Positions 34,140-43,037 of a stretch of DNA of 64,000 nt are shown here, in pieces. The DNA comes from UBA7672 sp963738625 (GTDB lineage Bacteria; Pseudomonadota; Alphaproteobacteria; Caulobacterales; Hyphomonadaceae). The position numbers were made by a program, and so were the translations under genes. The DNA lies in assembly GCA_963738625.1 (NCBI GenBank), contig CAVTXH010000002.1, forward strand, positions 744,001-808,000, given 5' to 3'. Every line of letters starts with the position of its first letter. Positions within the stretch are counted from its first letter, which is position 1. The notes beneath the pieces are model-generated. The model did no database searches and was not told the origin of the DNA. It was given only the letters and a program-made list of their open reading frames with translations.

Positions 34140-35498
34140 ATGGACGTTTGTAGGAAAATCCTGCGCCGCCTCGCCGGGCCGCTGCTCGCGCTCGCGCTGC
34201 CGTTCACCGCCTCCGCGCAGGGATTCATCCGCGACGCAGAGATCGAGGCGATCCTGCGGGAATACTCCGATCCGATCTTCGAGGCGGCGGGACTGAAGCC
34301 GTCGGACGTCGACATCTACCTCATCCAGGACGACACGCTGAACGCGTTCGTCACGGCCGGCCAGAAAGTGTTCCTGCACACCGGCCTGATCATGCAGGCG
34401 GAAACGCCCGAGCAGCTCAAAGGCGTCATCGCGCACGAGACCGGCCACATCGCGGGCGGCCACAACGTCACGCGCCAGGGCGCGATGGAGGCGGCGTCAG
34501 GAACGTCGCTCATCACGCTCGGCCTCGGCGCCCTCGCCCTCGCCGCAGGCGCGCCGGATGCCGCCATGGCGCTGTTCGGCAGCGCCAGCACGTTCGGCAT
34601 GCTCACTGCCTTCAAGTTCACGCGCGTCGAAGAAAGCGCGGCCGACCAGTACGGCGTCGACTTCATGGAGAAGACGCGCCAGTCCTCGATGGGCCTCGTC
34701 GCCTTCATGGAAAAGTTCCGATACGAGGAGCTGATGTCGGAGACGCGGCGCGACCCCTACTTCCGCTCGCACCCCACCTCCACCGATCGTATCTCCGCCC
34801 TGCGCAAACGCGCCGTCGAAGCATCGGTCAACGCGCTGCCGCAGACCGAGCGCTCGATCGATCAGCTTGCGATGATGAAGGCCAAGCTGGTGGGCTTCAT
34901 CGGCCCGGCCAACCGCGTGATGTCGAAATACCCGCCGAGCGATCAGTCGATCTACGGCAGGTACGCCCGCGCCATCGCCGCCTACCGCGCCGTCGACATC
35001 AAGAGCGCTCTCAAGAGCACGGAGGAGCTGATCGCCGCGAAGCCGGAAGATCCGTACTTCCAGGAGCTCAAGGGACAGATCCTGTTCGAGAGCGGCAGGA
35101 CGCAGGAGTCGATCGAACCGCATCGCCGCTCTGTCGAACTGGCGCCCACCCAGCCGCTGCTGAAGGTGAACCTCGCCCGCTCGCTGGCCACCACCAAGAA
35201 GCCGGAAGACCTCACGGAAGCCGAAAACCTTCTCATCGACGCCCTGGCGCTGGAACGGGACAACGCCTTTGCCTGGAACCAGCTGGCCGACGTTTACGCC
35301 AAGCAGGGCCGCATCGGAGACGCCGACCTCGCCACCGCTGAAGAGGCCTACCAGCTGGGCGACATGGGCCGCGCGCATGTCTTCGCGGGCCGGGCGGTGA
35401 AAAAGCTGCCGTCCGGCACGACCAATGCACAACGTGCGGACGACATTCTCGCCCTGTCCGATCCGCGTGCGCGTAGCCAACGCGGCCGGCCGGGCTGA
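34140..35498 (+). CDS. M48 metalloprotease with TPR tail, BepA-like
   Basis: 452 residues from ATG 34140, which has AAGGAGG 7 nt upstream (GTG 34137 is also possible). Signal peptide (LAGPLLALALPFTASAQG). The M48 peptidase has HETGH at 99-103 and the third zinc ligand in RVEESAADQYGV. After residue 240 come TPR helices (QELKGQILFESGRTQESI, NAFAWNQLADVYAKQGR). BepA/YfgC-like proteins degrade or help assemble outer-membrane proteins in the periplasm. Cotranscription with the following DsbA-like gene is likely (86 bp apart) and fits an envelope-quality role. Confidence 0.92.
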   Translation: MDVCRKILRRLAGPLLALALPFTASAQGFIRDAEIEAILREYSDPIFEAAGLKPSDVDIYLIQDDTLNAFVTAGQKVFLHTGLIMQAETPEQLKGVIAHETGHIAGGHNVTRQGAMEAASGTSLITLGLGALALAAGAPDAAMALFGSASTFGMLTAFKFTRVEESAADQYGVDFMEKTRQSSMGLVAFMEKFRYEELMSETRRDPYFRSHPTSTDRISALRKRAVEASVNALPQTERSIDQLAMMKAKLVGFIGPANRVMSKYPPSDQSIYGRYARAIAAYRAVDIKSALKSTEELIAAKPEDPYFQELKGQILFESGRTQESIEPHRRSVELAPTQPLLKVNLARSLATTKKPEDLTEAENLLIDALALERDNAFAWNQLADVYAKQGRIGDADLATAEEAYQLGDMGRAHVFAGRAVKKLPSGTTNAQRADDILALSDPRARSQRGRPG

Positions 35499-35584
35499 GC
35501 GGCAACACCAAACAGTGATCTGGCTGTTAACCGTTTGACGCCCTAAATCTCCCGACACGCTGCGGAATCCAGGAAAGCCTCCCG

Positions 35585-36346
35585 ATGCGAAACATGATCC
35601 TCTGCGCCGCCGCCTTAGCGCTGGCCGCATGTTCCGGTCAGAAGCAGGTCGCCGCCCCCGACGCGGTCGATCGCATGGCGCGCCAGGAGGTCGAGGCGAT
35701 CGTCAAGGACTACCTGCTCAACAACCCCGAGATCCTCGTCGAGGCCTTCACCGAGCTCGACCGGCGCCAGTCGCAGGAATCCTTCGAGAGGCTGATCTCG
35801 CACGACAACGACCCGTCGATCGGTCCGAAGGATGCGCCGGTCACCATCGTCGAGTTCTTCGACTACAACTGCGGCTACTGCAAAGCCGCCAACGAATGGG
35901 TGCTGCGCCAGGCCGGCGACAAGAACGGCAAGGTGCGCGTGGTGTTCAAGGAATTCCCGATCCTGCGCGAAAGCTCGAGGGTCGCCGCCAAGGCGGCCCT
36001 GGCCGCCGACAAGCAGGGCAAGTATCGCGAGATGCATGTTGCGCTGATGAAGTCGCGCGCCCTCGCCCCGATGACGGAAGACGGCAAGGAAGACCTCGAC
36101 GGCACGCTGAAGGAGATCGAGCGCGTGGCGACGTCGGTCGGCCTCAACGTCGCGCAGCTCAAGAAGGACATGGCCAGCGATGCGCTGTCGGTGAAGATCG
36201 ATGACGTCCACCGCGAAGCCGCCGATGCCGGCATCGAGGCGACGCCCGGCTTCTTCGTAAACGGCCAGATGCTTCAGGGCTTCAACGAAGAACAGCTCGA
36301 CCAGATGATCGCCAAGGCCCGCGACCAGAAGAAGACCGCCGGCTAG
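35585..36346 (+). CDS. DsbA-family thiol-disulfide oxidoreductase, lipoprotein
   Basis: 253 residues. The signal contains a lipobox (LALAACSGQ), so it is probably membrane-tethered. A helical N-terminal section (KDYLLNNPEILVEAFTEL) resembling ScsC/Com1-type proteins is followed by a thioredoxin fold with the redox motif CGYC in EFFDYNCGYCKAAN near residue 95 and the cis-Pro loop EATPGFFVNGQ. Expected role: making or isomerising disulfides in the periplasm. It ends convergent to thiG with 4 bp overlap of stops. Confidence 0.9.
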   Translation: MRNMILCAAALALAACSGQKQVAAPDAVDRMARQEVEAIVKDYLLNNPEILVEAFTELDRRQSQESFERLISHDNDPSIGPKDAPVTIVEFFDYNCGYCKAANEWVLRQAGDKNGKVRVVFKEFPILRESSRVAAKAALAADKQGKYREMHVALMKSRALAPMTEDGKEDLDGTLKEIERVATSVGLNVAQLKKDMASDALSVKIDDVHREAADAGIEATPGFFVNGQMLQGFNEEQLDQMIAKARDQKKTAG

Positions 36347-37137
36347 ATCAACCCGCCCAGCGGCGAGGAAGGATCGGCGTAGCGCTTCTTCGGCATGCGG
36401 CCCGCAAGATAGGCCTCCCTGCCAGCGATAACCGCATGCTTCATCGCGCGCGCCATGCGGATGGGATCCTTCGCCGCCGCGATCGCTGTGTTGGCGATGA
36501 CGGCATCGCAACCCAGTTCCATCGCAATGGTCGCGTCCGACGCTGTGCCCACGCCCGCGTCGACGAGCACCGGCACCTTGGCCTGCTCGACGATGAGTCG
36601 TATGTTGACGCGGTTCTGAATGCCCAACCCGGAGCCGATCGGCGACGCGGCCGGCATGATCGCCGCAGCACCCGCATCTTCCAGCCGCTTAGCGAATACG
36701 ACGTCGTCGGTGCAGTAGACCATCACGTCGAACCCGTCCTTCACCAGCATCTTGGTCGCGCGCAGCGTCTCGATCATGTCGGGATAGAGGTGCGCGGTAT
36801 TTGACAGCACCTCCAGCTTGACCAGCGACCAGCCGCCCGCTTCGCGCGCAAGACGCAACGTGCGCACCGCGTCCTCGCCGGTGTAGCAGCCCGCCGTATT
36901 GGGCAGATATGTGAACCGCTTCGGATCGAGATGATCGATCAACCGCTCCGATCCCTTGTCCATCACGTTCACGCGCCGCAGCGCCACCGTGACGATCTCC
37001 GCGCCCGCAGCCTCTGCCGCCTCGGCGTTCTGCGCATAGCTCGCATACTTCCCCGTGCCCACGATCAGGCGCGAGGTGAAGGCCCTGCCAGCAATGACCA
37101 GCTTGTCGCCGGCTGAAACGGACGTATCAGCCATCAT
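36343..37137 (-). CDS. thiG: thiazole synthase
   Basis: 264 residues. Forms the thiazole phosphate of thiamine from deoxyxylulose phosphate, dehydroglycine and ThiS thiocarboxylate. TIM-barrel markers: LIVGTGKYASY at the start, the Schiff-base lysine in SLVKLEVLSN, AAIMPAASPIGSGLGIQN and VPVLVDAGVGTASDATIAMELG. It overlaps thiS (ATGA), as expected for partners. The start is one of two consecutive ATGs. No thiE, thiO or thiamine riboswitch is seen nearby, so the pathway continues elsewhere. Confidence 0.95.
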   Translation of the reverse strand: MMADTSVSAGDKLVIAGRAFTSRLIVGTGKYASYAQNAEAAEAAGAEIVTVALRRVNVMDKGSERLIDHLDPKRFTYLPNTAGCYTGEDAVRTLRLAREAGGWSLVKLEVLSNTAHLYPDMIETLRATKMLVKDGFDVMVYCTDDVVFAKRLEDAGAAAIMPAASPIGSGLGIQNRVNIRLIVEQAKVPVLVDAGVGTASDATIAMELGCDAVIANTAIAAAKDPIRMARAMKHAVIAGREAYLAGRMPKKRYADPSSPLGGLI

Positions 37138-37334
37138 CCACCCCCGACGAACTGGACGATCTCGATCTGGTCCCCGTCCGCCAGCACGGTCTGAGCGTAG
37201 GCCGAGCGGGGCACGATCTCCCGATTGCGCTCAACGGCTACGCCCTTCTGGGGCAAACCCAGTCCCTCCAGGAACGCCGCCACAGTGACGCTGTCAGGCG
37301 CGCTTTTTGGCTCCCCATTCAGAAAGACGTTCAT
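37134..37334 (-). CDS. thiS: sulfur carrier protein ThiS
   Basis: 66 residues from ATG 37334 (MNVFLNGEPKSAPDSVTVAAF). Ubiquitin-like beta-grasp protein whose C-terminal glycines are adenylated and thiocarboxylated to supply sulfur for the thiazole. The C-terminus reads IEIVQFVGGG, ending in the Gly-Gly needed for activation (one extra Gly). The upstream frame extension has no similarity. It is the first gene of the thiS-thiG pair and divergent from aroQ, 66 bp away. Confidence 0.93.
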   Translation of the reverse strand: MNVFLNGEPKSAPDSVTVAAFLEGLGLPQKGVAVERNREIVPRSAYAQTVLADGDQIEIVQFVGGG

Positions 37335-37400
37335 TTGCGCGCTACGCGCGCGAGATTCTGGCATTTGCCCGGACACGGGATTCGCCTATTCATTCGGCCC

Positions 37401-37850
37401 ATGAGTTTGAGCATTTACTGCCTGAACGGCCCGAACCTCAACCTGCTGGGTGAGCGCGAACCGCACATCTACGGCAAGGGCACGCTGGCCGACCTTGAGA
37501 AATTGTCGCATGAAGCCGCCGCAGCCGTCGGCGCCACTCTGGTTTTCCGCCAGTCCAACCATGAAGGCGAGCTTGTGGACTGGGTGCAGGAGGCCCGTAG
37601 ACAGGCGCAGGGGCTGGTCATAAACGCGGGCGGCTATACCCACACCTCGGTCGCGATTCACGACGCGCTCAAGGTGTTGACCATTCCTGTCGTGGAAGTG
37701 CATCTCAGCAATCCCGGGATTCGGGAGGACTTCAGGCACAAGAGCCTGATCTCTCCCGCTGCCTCCGGCCTGATCGCCGGGTTCGGAACCCTGGGATACC
37801 GCCTCGCCATCCAGGCTGCGGCGCAACTTGCTGAACAACGGAGAGCTTGA
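37401..37850 (+). CDS. aroQ: type II 3-dehydroquinate dehydratase
   Basis: 149 residues from ATG 37401 (MSLSIYCLNGPNLNLLGERE); the earlier in-frame start has no support. Third step of the shikimate pathway. Active-site features: IYG with the catalytic Tyr loop, FRQSNHEGELVDWVQEAR, NAGGYTHTSVAIHDAL and VHLSNPGIREDFRHKSLISP. Followed after 5 bp by accB, the usual alphaproteobacterial aroQ-accB-accC order, so all three are likely on one transcript. Confidence 0.95.
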   Translation: MSLSIYCLNGPNLNLLGEREPHIYGKGTLADLEKLSHEAAAAVGATLVFRQSNHEGELVDWVQEARRQAQGLVINAGGYTHTSVAIHDALKVLTIPVVEVHLSNPGIREDFRHKSLISPAASGLIAGFGTLGYRLAIQAAAQLAEQRRA

Positions 37851-37855
37851 GAGCT

Positions 37856-38323
37856 ATGGCCGAGAAGAATGGCAAGTTCGACACGGCGCTCATCCGCGAA
37901 CTCGCGGCGATCCTGCGCGAAGCCGACCTAGGCGAGATCGAGGTCGAACAGGGCGACCTGCGCATCAAGGTCGTTAAGCCCGAGGCCAAGACCGTCCACT
38001 ACGCGGCGCCGAACTATGCGCCCGCGCCTTCAGCCGCCGCCGCTGCGCCAGCCGCCGTCGCTGCGCCAGCCGCCAAGGCCGCCGACCATCCCGGCGCCGT
38101 GAAGTCGCCGATGGTCGGCACGATCTATCTGCAGCCCGACGAGAACTCGCCCGTGTTCGTCAAGATCGGCGACACCGTGGCCCCCGGCCAGACGCTGCTG
38201 CTGATCGAGGCGATGAAGACATTCAACCCGGTTCCGGCGCCGCGCGCGGGCAAGGTGACCCAGGTGCTGGTGAAGAACACGCAGCCGGTGGAGTTCGGCG
38301 AACCCCTCGTCATTATCGAATAG
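37856..38323 (+). CDS. accB: biotin carboxyl carrier protein of acetyl-CoA carboxylase
   Basis: 155 residues from ATG 37856; an upstream TTG is in frame but less likely. The N-terminal helix and Ala/Pro linker (APSAAAAAPAAVAAPAAKA) precede the biotinyl domain, which carries the biotin lysine in LLIEAMKTFN and ends with the QPVEFGEPLVIIE strand. It carries CO2 between AccC and the carboxyltransferase in fatty-acid synthesis. Located between aroQ and accC. Confidence 0.95.
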   Translation: MAEKNGKFDTALIRELAAILREADLGEIEVEQGDLRIKVVKPEAKTVHYAAPNYAPAPSAAAAAPAAVAAPAAKAADHPGAVKSPMVGTIYLQPDENSPVFVKIGDTVAPGQTLLLIEAMKTFNPVPAPRAGKVTQVLVKNTQPVEFGEPLVIIE

Positions 38324-38332
38324 CCTCAGGCG

Positions 38333-39679
<1,347 letters not shown>

Positions 39680-39683
39680 CAGC

Positions 39684-40337
39684 GTGAGCCGGGTATTTGG
39701 CCCGAACGAACTGCTCGACTGCTACCGCCGCGGCGTGTTCCCCATGGCGGAGTCACGGGACGACCCTCGCCTCTTTCTTGTCGATCCGGACCTGCGCGGC
39801 GTGCTGCCGCTCGACAGATTCCATGTCTCCAAAAGCCTCCGCAAGGCGATCCGGCAGGACCGCTTCCGGATCTGCGTGGACACGGCCTTCACACGCGTCG
39901 TGGAACAATGCGCCAAGGCAGGCCCGGGGCGAACGAGCACCTGGATCAACACGCCTATCCTCAACCTCTACAGCGCGCTCTACCGCGCTGGACACGCGCA
40001 CAGCGTGGAATGTTGGGAAGGCGATGAACTCGTCGGCGGTCTTTACGGCGTATGCCTGAATGCTGCGTTCTTCGGCGAGAGCATGTTCTCGCGCCGCACC
40101 GACGCCTCGAAGGTCGCGCTGGCGCATCTGGTCGCGCGCCTGAGGCGCGGCGGCTTCAAGCTGTTGGACACGCAGTTCACGACGCCTCACCTGCTCGGCT
40201 TCGGCGTCGAGGAGATCGCCCGCGAGGAGTTTCACGCGCGCCTGGAAGTGGCCCTGGAGGCCGACGCCAACTTTGGCGATAATTCCTACTGTCCGCCCGG
40301 CGTCGAGGTGCTGCAATTGATCACCCAGACATCGTAG
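39684..40337 (+). CDS. aat: leucyl/phenylalanyl-tRNA--protein transferase
   Basis: 217 residues from GTG 39684. It transfers Leu or Phe from tRNA to N-terminal Lys/Arg of proteins, marking them for ClpS/ClpAP. The family start is present (LLDCYRRGVFPMAESRDDP), with WINTPILNLYSALYRAGHAH, the central VGGLYGVCLNAAFFGESMFS, and FTTPHLLGFGVEEI. Its 3' end overlaps the DUF2155 gene on the other strand by 52 bp. Confidence 0.95.
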   Translation: MSRVFGPNELLDCYRRGVFPMAESRDDPRLFLVDPDLRGVLPLDRFHVSKSLRKAIRQDRFRICVDTAFTRVVEQCAKAGPGRTSTWINTPILNLYSALYRAGHAHSVECWEGDELVGGLYGVCLNAAFFGESMFSRRTDASKVALAHLVARLRRGGFKLLDTQFTTPHLLGFGVEEIAREEFHARLEVALEADANFGDNSYCPPGVEVLQLITQTS

Positions 40338-40735
40338 GTCGGATGCTCCAGCGCGCTCAGCCCCGGCGAAGACGCAAACATCCAGCCCGAGAACAGCAGG
40401 CCGTCCGGACCGATCGGTTGCGGTCCACGCTTGTCCTTGCCTGCCTTTTCGGCGGCGGAAACGCGAGCGCTCTCGGCGGCCAGCGCACGGATTTCCAGGA
40501 ACGCGGCGGATTCAGGCGTGTCTTCCGGCGGCGCCTGAAAGCAGGCTTTCACCGTCACGCTGAGGCGGCCGAATTTCAGCGTCTGGCCGACCGTGGCGTT
40601 GAGATCGCTCGAGTTGCCGGTGATCTTGTCCAGCGCGCGCAGCGTGACGCCCGAGCGCGGCTCGAGTGCATGGGCGCCGGCCGAGGCAAGCGCCATGGCG
40701 GCGGTCGCAAGCGTAAAACGGATGAAACGTGTCAT
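40286..40735 (-). CDS. DUF2155 domain protein, secreted
   Basis: 149 residues with a signal peptide (FTLATAAMALASAGAHA). The DUF2155 domain has the usual LRALDKITGNSSDLNATVGQ, KACFQAPPEDTPESAAFLEI and the GLLFSGWMFASSPGLSALEHPTYDVWV ending (two cysteines, likely disulfide). Found throughout alphaproteobacteria near mlaD and NDUFA12; its periplasmic function is unknown, though the segment recalls proteins involved in cell-envelope maintenance. Overlaps mlaD by 4 bp at its start and aat by 52 bp at its end. Confidence 0.88.
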   Translation of the reverse strand: MTRFIRFTLATAAMALASAGAHALEPRSGVTLRALDKITGNSSDLNATVGQTLKFGRLSVTVKACFQAPPEDTPESAAFLEIRALAAESARVSAAEKAGKDKRGPQPIGPDGLLFSGWMFASSPGLSALEHPTYDVWVINCSTSTPGGQ

Positions 40736-41235
40736 TGAGTGGCGCCTTCTTCGCTGCCGCCCCCGGCATTACCATTGTCGCTGTTGTTGGTTCCGGCCGC
40801 ACGTCCGGCGACCTCTGAGAGAACCGTAAGCAGGTCGACGCTGCCTCGCGTGAATTCGACCGTGCCGCCCTCGGGCACATAGTCGAACGAGCCGCCGACC
40901 AGGATTCCGAGATACGCGCCGCCAAGCAGCCCGTCGCTGATCACCTGCACCGTCGAGTCGTCCGGCACCTGCACGCCCTTGCGCATGGTGAAGGTGACGA
41001 CGGCCTTGTAGGTTTTTGGATCGAGCTTGATGTCATCGACCGCGCCGACCTTCACGCCGGCCATGCGCACGTCGCTGCCGGAGGAGATGCCGTCGATACG
41101 GTTGAACTTGGCGGTCAGCATGTAGCTGTCGCGCGGCGTTGCTTCGCTGCGCTGCTGCAGCGAGAACCACAGGAAGGTCCCCGCCACGGCGACGACGACA
41201 AAACCAACCAGCGTCTCGAACAGGCTTTCGCGCAT
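40732..41235 (-). CDS. mlaD: MlaD-family phospholipid transport protein
   Basis: 167 residues from ATG 41235 (MRESLFETLVGFVVVAVAG), with one N-terminal membrane helix. The MCE domain has YMLTAKFNRIDGISSGSDVRMAGVKVGAV and VISDGLLGGAYLGILVGG. MlaD forms the hexameric periplasmic ring that receives lipids from MlaC. MlaE/MlaF are not in the window. The Asn/Ser/Gly-rich tail (AAGTNNSDNGNAGGG) is probably flexible. Its ATG overlaps the NDUFA12 stop (TGATG). Confidence 0.92.
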   Translation of the reverse strand: MRESLFETLVGFVVVAVAGTFLWFSLQQRSEATPRDSYMLTAKFNRIDGISSGSDVRMAGVKVGAVDDIKLDPKTYKAVVTFTMRKGVQVPDDSTVQVISDGLLGGAYLGILVGGSFDYVPEGGTVEFTRGSVDLLTVLSEVAGRAAGTNNSDNGNAGGGSEEGATQ

Positions 41236-41621
41236 CAGGGTTTCCAGGCCTCGTAATCGCCCGAACTCTTGGCGCGCTCGCCGCCTTCGGCGAGGCTGCC
41301 TTTGGGCCGCCACGCATCGGGCGTGCCGGTGAGATTGGGCTGGTGAGCTTTTTCCCAGCTCTTCCTGGGGAGGGGAGATTCAGTAGGCGGCTTGTCGAAG
41401 GTGTGGTGCAGCCAGCCATGCCAGTCCGGGGGAACCTTGGAGGGTTCAGCATAGCCTTTGTAGATCACGTAACGGCGCTTGCGGCCTTCGAGGCTCGCCT
41501 TGCGCTCTTCGTAATACGTGTTCCCCTGGTCGTCCTTGCCGACGAGGCCAGCCCTGCGGCCGATGTCGAACCGGGCGCCGATCGTGGCCCCGTTCCACCA
41601 GGTGAAGATCGACTTGAGCAT
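41235..41621 (-). CDS. NDUFA12-type complex I accessory subunit
   Basis: 128 residues from ATG 41621, which has GGAG 5 nt upstream. Matches bacterial homologues of mitochondrial NDUFA12/B17.2: FTWWNGATIGARFDIGRR, then GNTYYEERKASLEGRKRRYV and PPDWHGWLHHTFDKPP. The protein supports assembly of NADH:ubiquinone oxidoreductase on the inner membrane. Its position upstream of mlaD is conserved among alphaproteobacteria. No catalytic function of its own. Confidence 0.92.
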   Translation of the reverse strand: MLKSIFTWWNGATIGARFDIGRRAGLVGKDDQGNTYYEERKASLEGRKRRYVIYKGYAEPSKVPPDWHGWLHHTFDKPPTESPLPRKSWEKAHQPNLTGTPDAWRPKGSLAEGGERAKSSGDYEAWKP

Positions 41622-41754
41622 CGTTACTCCGCAGAATTCAAGCACGTAGGGTGATTTGTGCGGCGCGAATATGGCGCCGCGGCAAAGGCAGGTCCAGCAC
41701 AGCTAAAGGCCGCGTCGGAGGCCTGTTTCGGCGCATGTTTTAGATGTGGCCGGC

Positions 41755-42810
41755 CTATTGAATTACAACCGGATTCGGGACCCAGACCTCAATGTTCTGG
41801 GGAGGCATCCCCTTGTACATGTAACCGATCTCTCTGGTGCTGAAGTCCAGCCCCTCGGCGCTGAATTCGTGGTTCAGATAGTCCTTGAGCTGGTTGGCCG
41901 CCGCTTCCTGCTCCGCCCCGAAATAGCGGACCTCCGGACGGCTGGCGAAGCTCTTCAGCGGAACCCGCGCGACCCCGCGCATGACCTGGTAGTTGTAGGC
42001 CGCTAGCTCGACGCGAGGCCCCTCGCTGACTTCGATGTCTCGGCTTTCCGGACTCCCCGCCGGGATATGGAAAAACACCCGCATCGGGGTCTGAAGCGCG
42101 ACCATGTGCGGAGCGGAACTCGCATCCGGCGCCGAAGACAAGACCGGAGGCGGCGGCGCGGACGCAGCGGGCGCCCCTGCCGTCCCAGCCGTAGCAGGCT
42201 TTTCGGCCGCATCCCTTGTCGCAACAACCTCTTTGGCAGGTGCGGGCGCAGGCGGCGGCACAGTCGGCGCCGCAGCGGTATCCGACGACGCGGGCGAAGT
42301 TGGCGCTGTCTCGGCGATGAGTTGCCCTTCTGAAGCCGGATTGTTCAACGCCGCACACGCGCTGCCCTCTTTCTTCGACGCCCAAGTTGAGGTCCACGCG
42401 CCGATGAAGTTGTCGGCGGCCTCGCGCCGCCGCGGCTTGGGCGCGTTCTCCAGCCCTTCGAAGAGTGCATTGATTTCCACCAGGTCGATCAGCTTGCGGC
42501 CTTCCATGTCAGTGCCGCCCGGCTTGTCCGCCTTGGAGGCGCGCTCGTAGATGTCCTGGCGGACATCGCAGTAGACGTTCGGAAACGCATTGCCGATGAT
42601 CTTGAGCAGCGAGAGCTCGCGATTGCCGTCGCCTGCGTACTGCAGCGACGTGCGCCCGCTCGAATAGAACTGGTATCCGCTTTCGAGAATGCGCTGCAGC
42701 CGGTCGAATGTCTGTTGCTGCTGCTGCACCACCAGCACCGCGATCGACAGAACGAGGCTGGGCACGCCGTACTTGGCAATCCAGCCGGTCTTGCTTCCTT
42801 CAGCAGCCAT
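41755..42810 (-). CDS. single-pass membrane protein of unknown function
   Basis: 351 residues. After a short cytoplasmic start comes a helix (YGVPSLVLSIAVLVVQQQQQ), then a soluble domain of about 130 residues with three cysteines, an Ala/Pro/Thr-rich linker (about 170-225), and a C-terminal domain with RVFFHIPAGSPESRDIEVSE, VRYFGAEQEAAANQLKDYL and MYKGMPPQNIEVWVPNPVVI. The last domain is similar in layout to LytR_C-like periplasmic modules, but no family is certain. Divergent from the NrdJ-like gene. Probably an envelope protein. Confidence 0.6.
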   Translation of the reverse strand: MAAEGSKTGWIAKYGVPSLVLSIAVLVVQQQQQTFDRLQRILESGYQFYSSGRTSLQYAGDGNRELSLLKIIGNAFPNVYCDVRQDIYERASKADKPGGTDMEGRKLIDLVEINALFEGLENAPKPRRREAADNFIGAWTSTWASKKEGSACAALNNPASEGQLIAETAPTSPASSDTAAAPTVPPPAPAPAKEVVATRDAAEKPATAGTAGAPAASAPPPPVLSSAPDASSAPHMVALQTPMRVFFHIPAGSPESRDIEVSEGPRVELAAYNYQVMRGVARVPLKSFASRPEVRYFGAEQEAAANQLKDYLNHEFSAEGLDFSTREIGYMYKGMPPQNIEVWVPNPVVIQ

Positions 42811-43037
42811 TGAACCGTCCCCTTTTCCCCGAAGCCCGCGCGCGACGAAGACGCCTGCCGCAGTCCGGGACGGTAGCGCGATAGCGACCGTTCGTTAAGT
42901 CCGTGGCGGTTGTTGCCGCCCTGCATCAATCGCTTGCCGATGCAGGGGATTTTCCTGTGTGCAAGGGACGGCGAAGCACATCAGTATGTGGCCGATTCGC
43001 GGTGGGCGCCCCATCGTTGCGCCCTGGAGATACGAGG

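Noticed and set aside
37335..37400. Thiamine riboswitch upstream of thiS
   Set aside because: Only 66 bp separate thiS from aroQ, and the THI-box core is absent.
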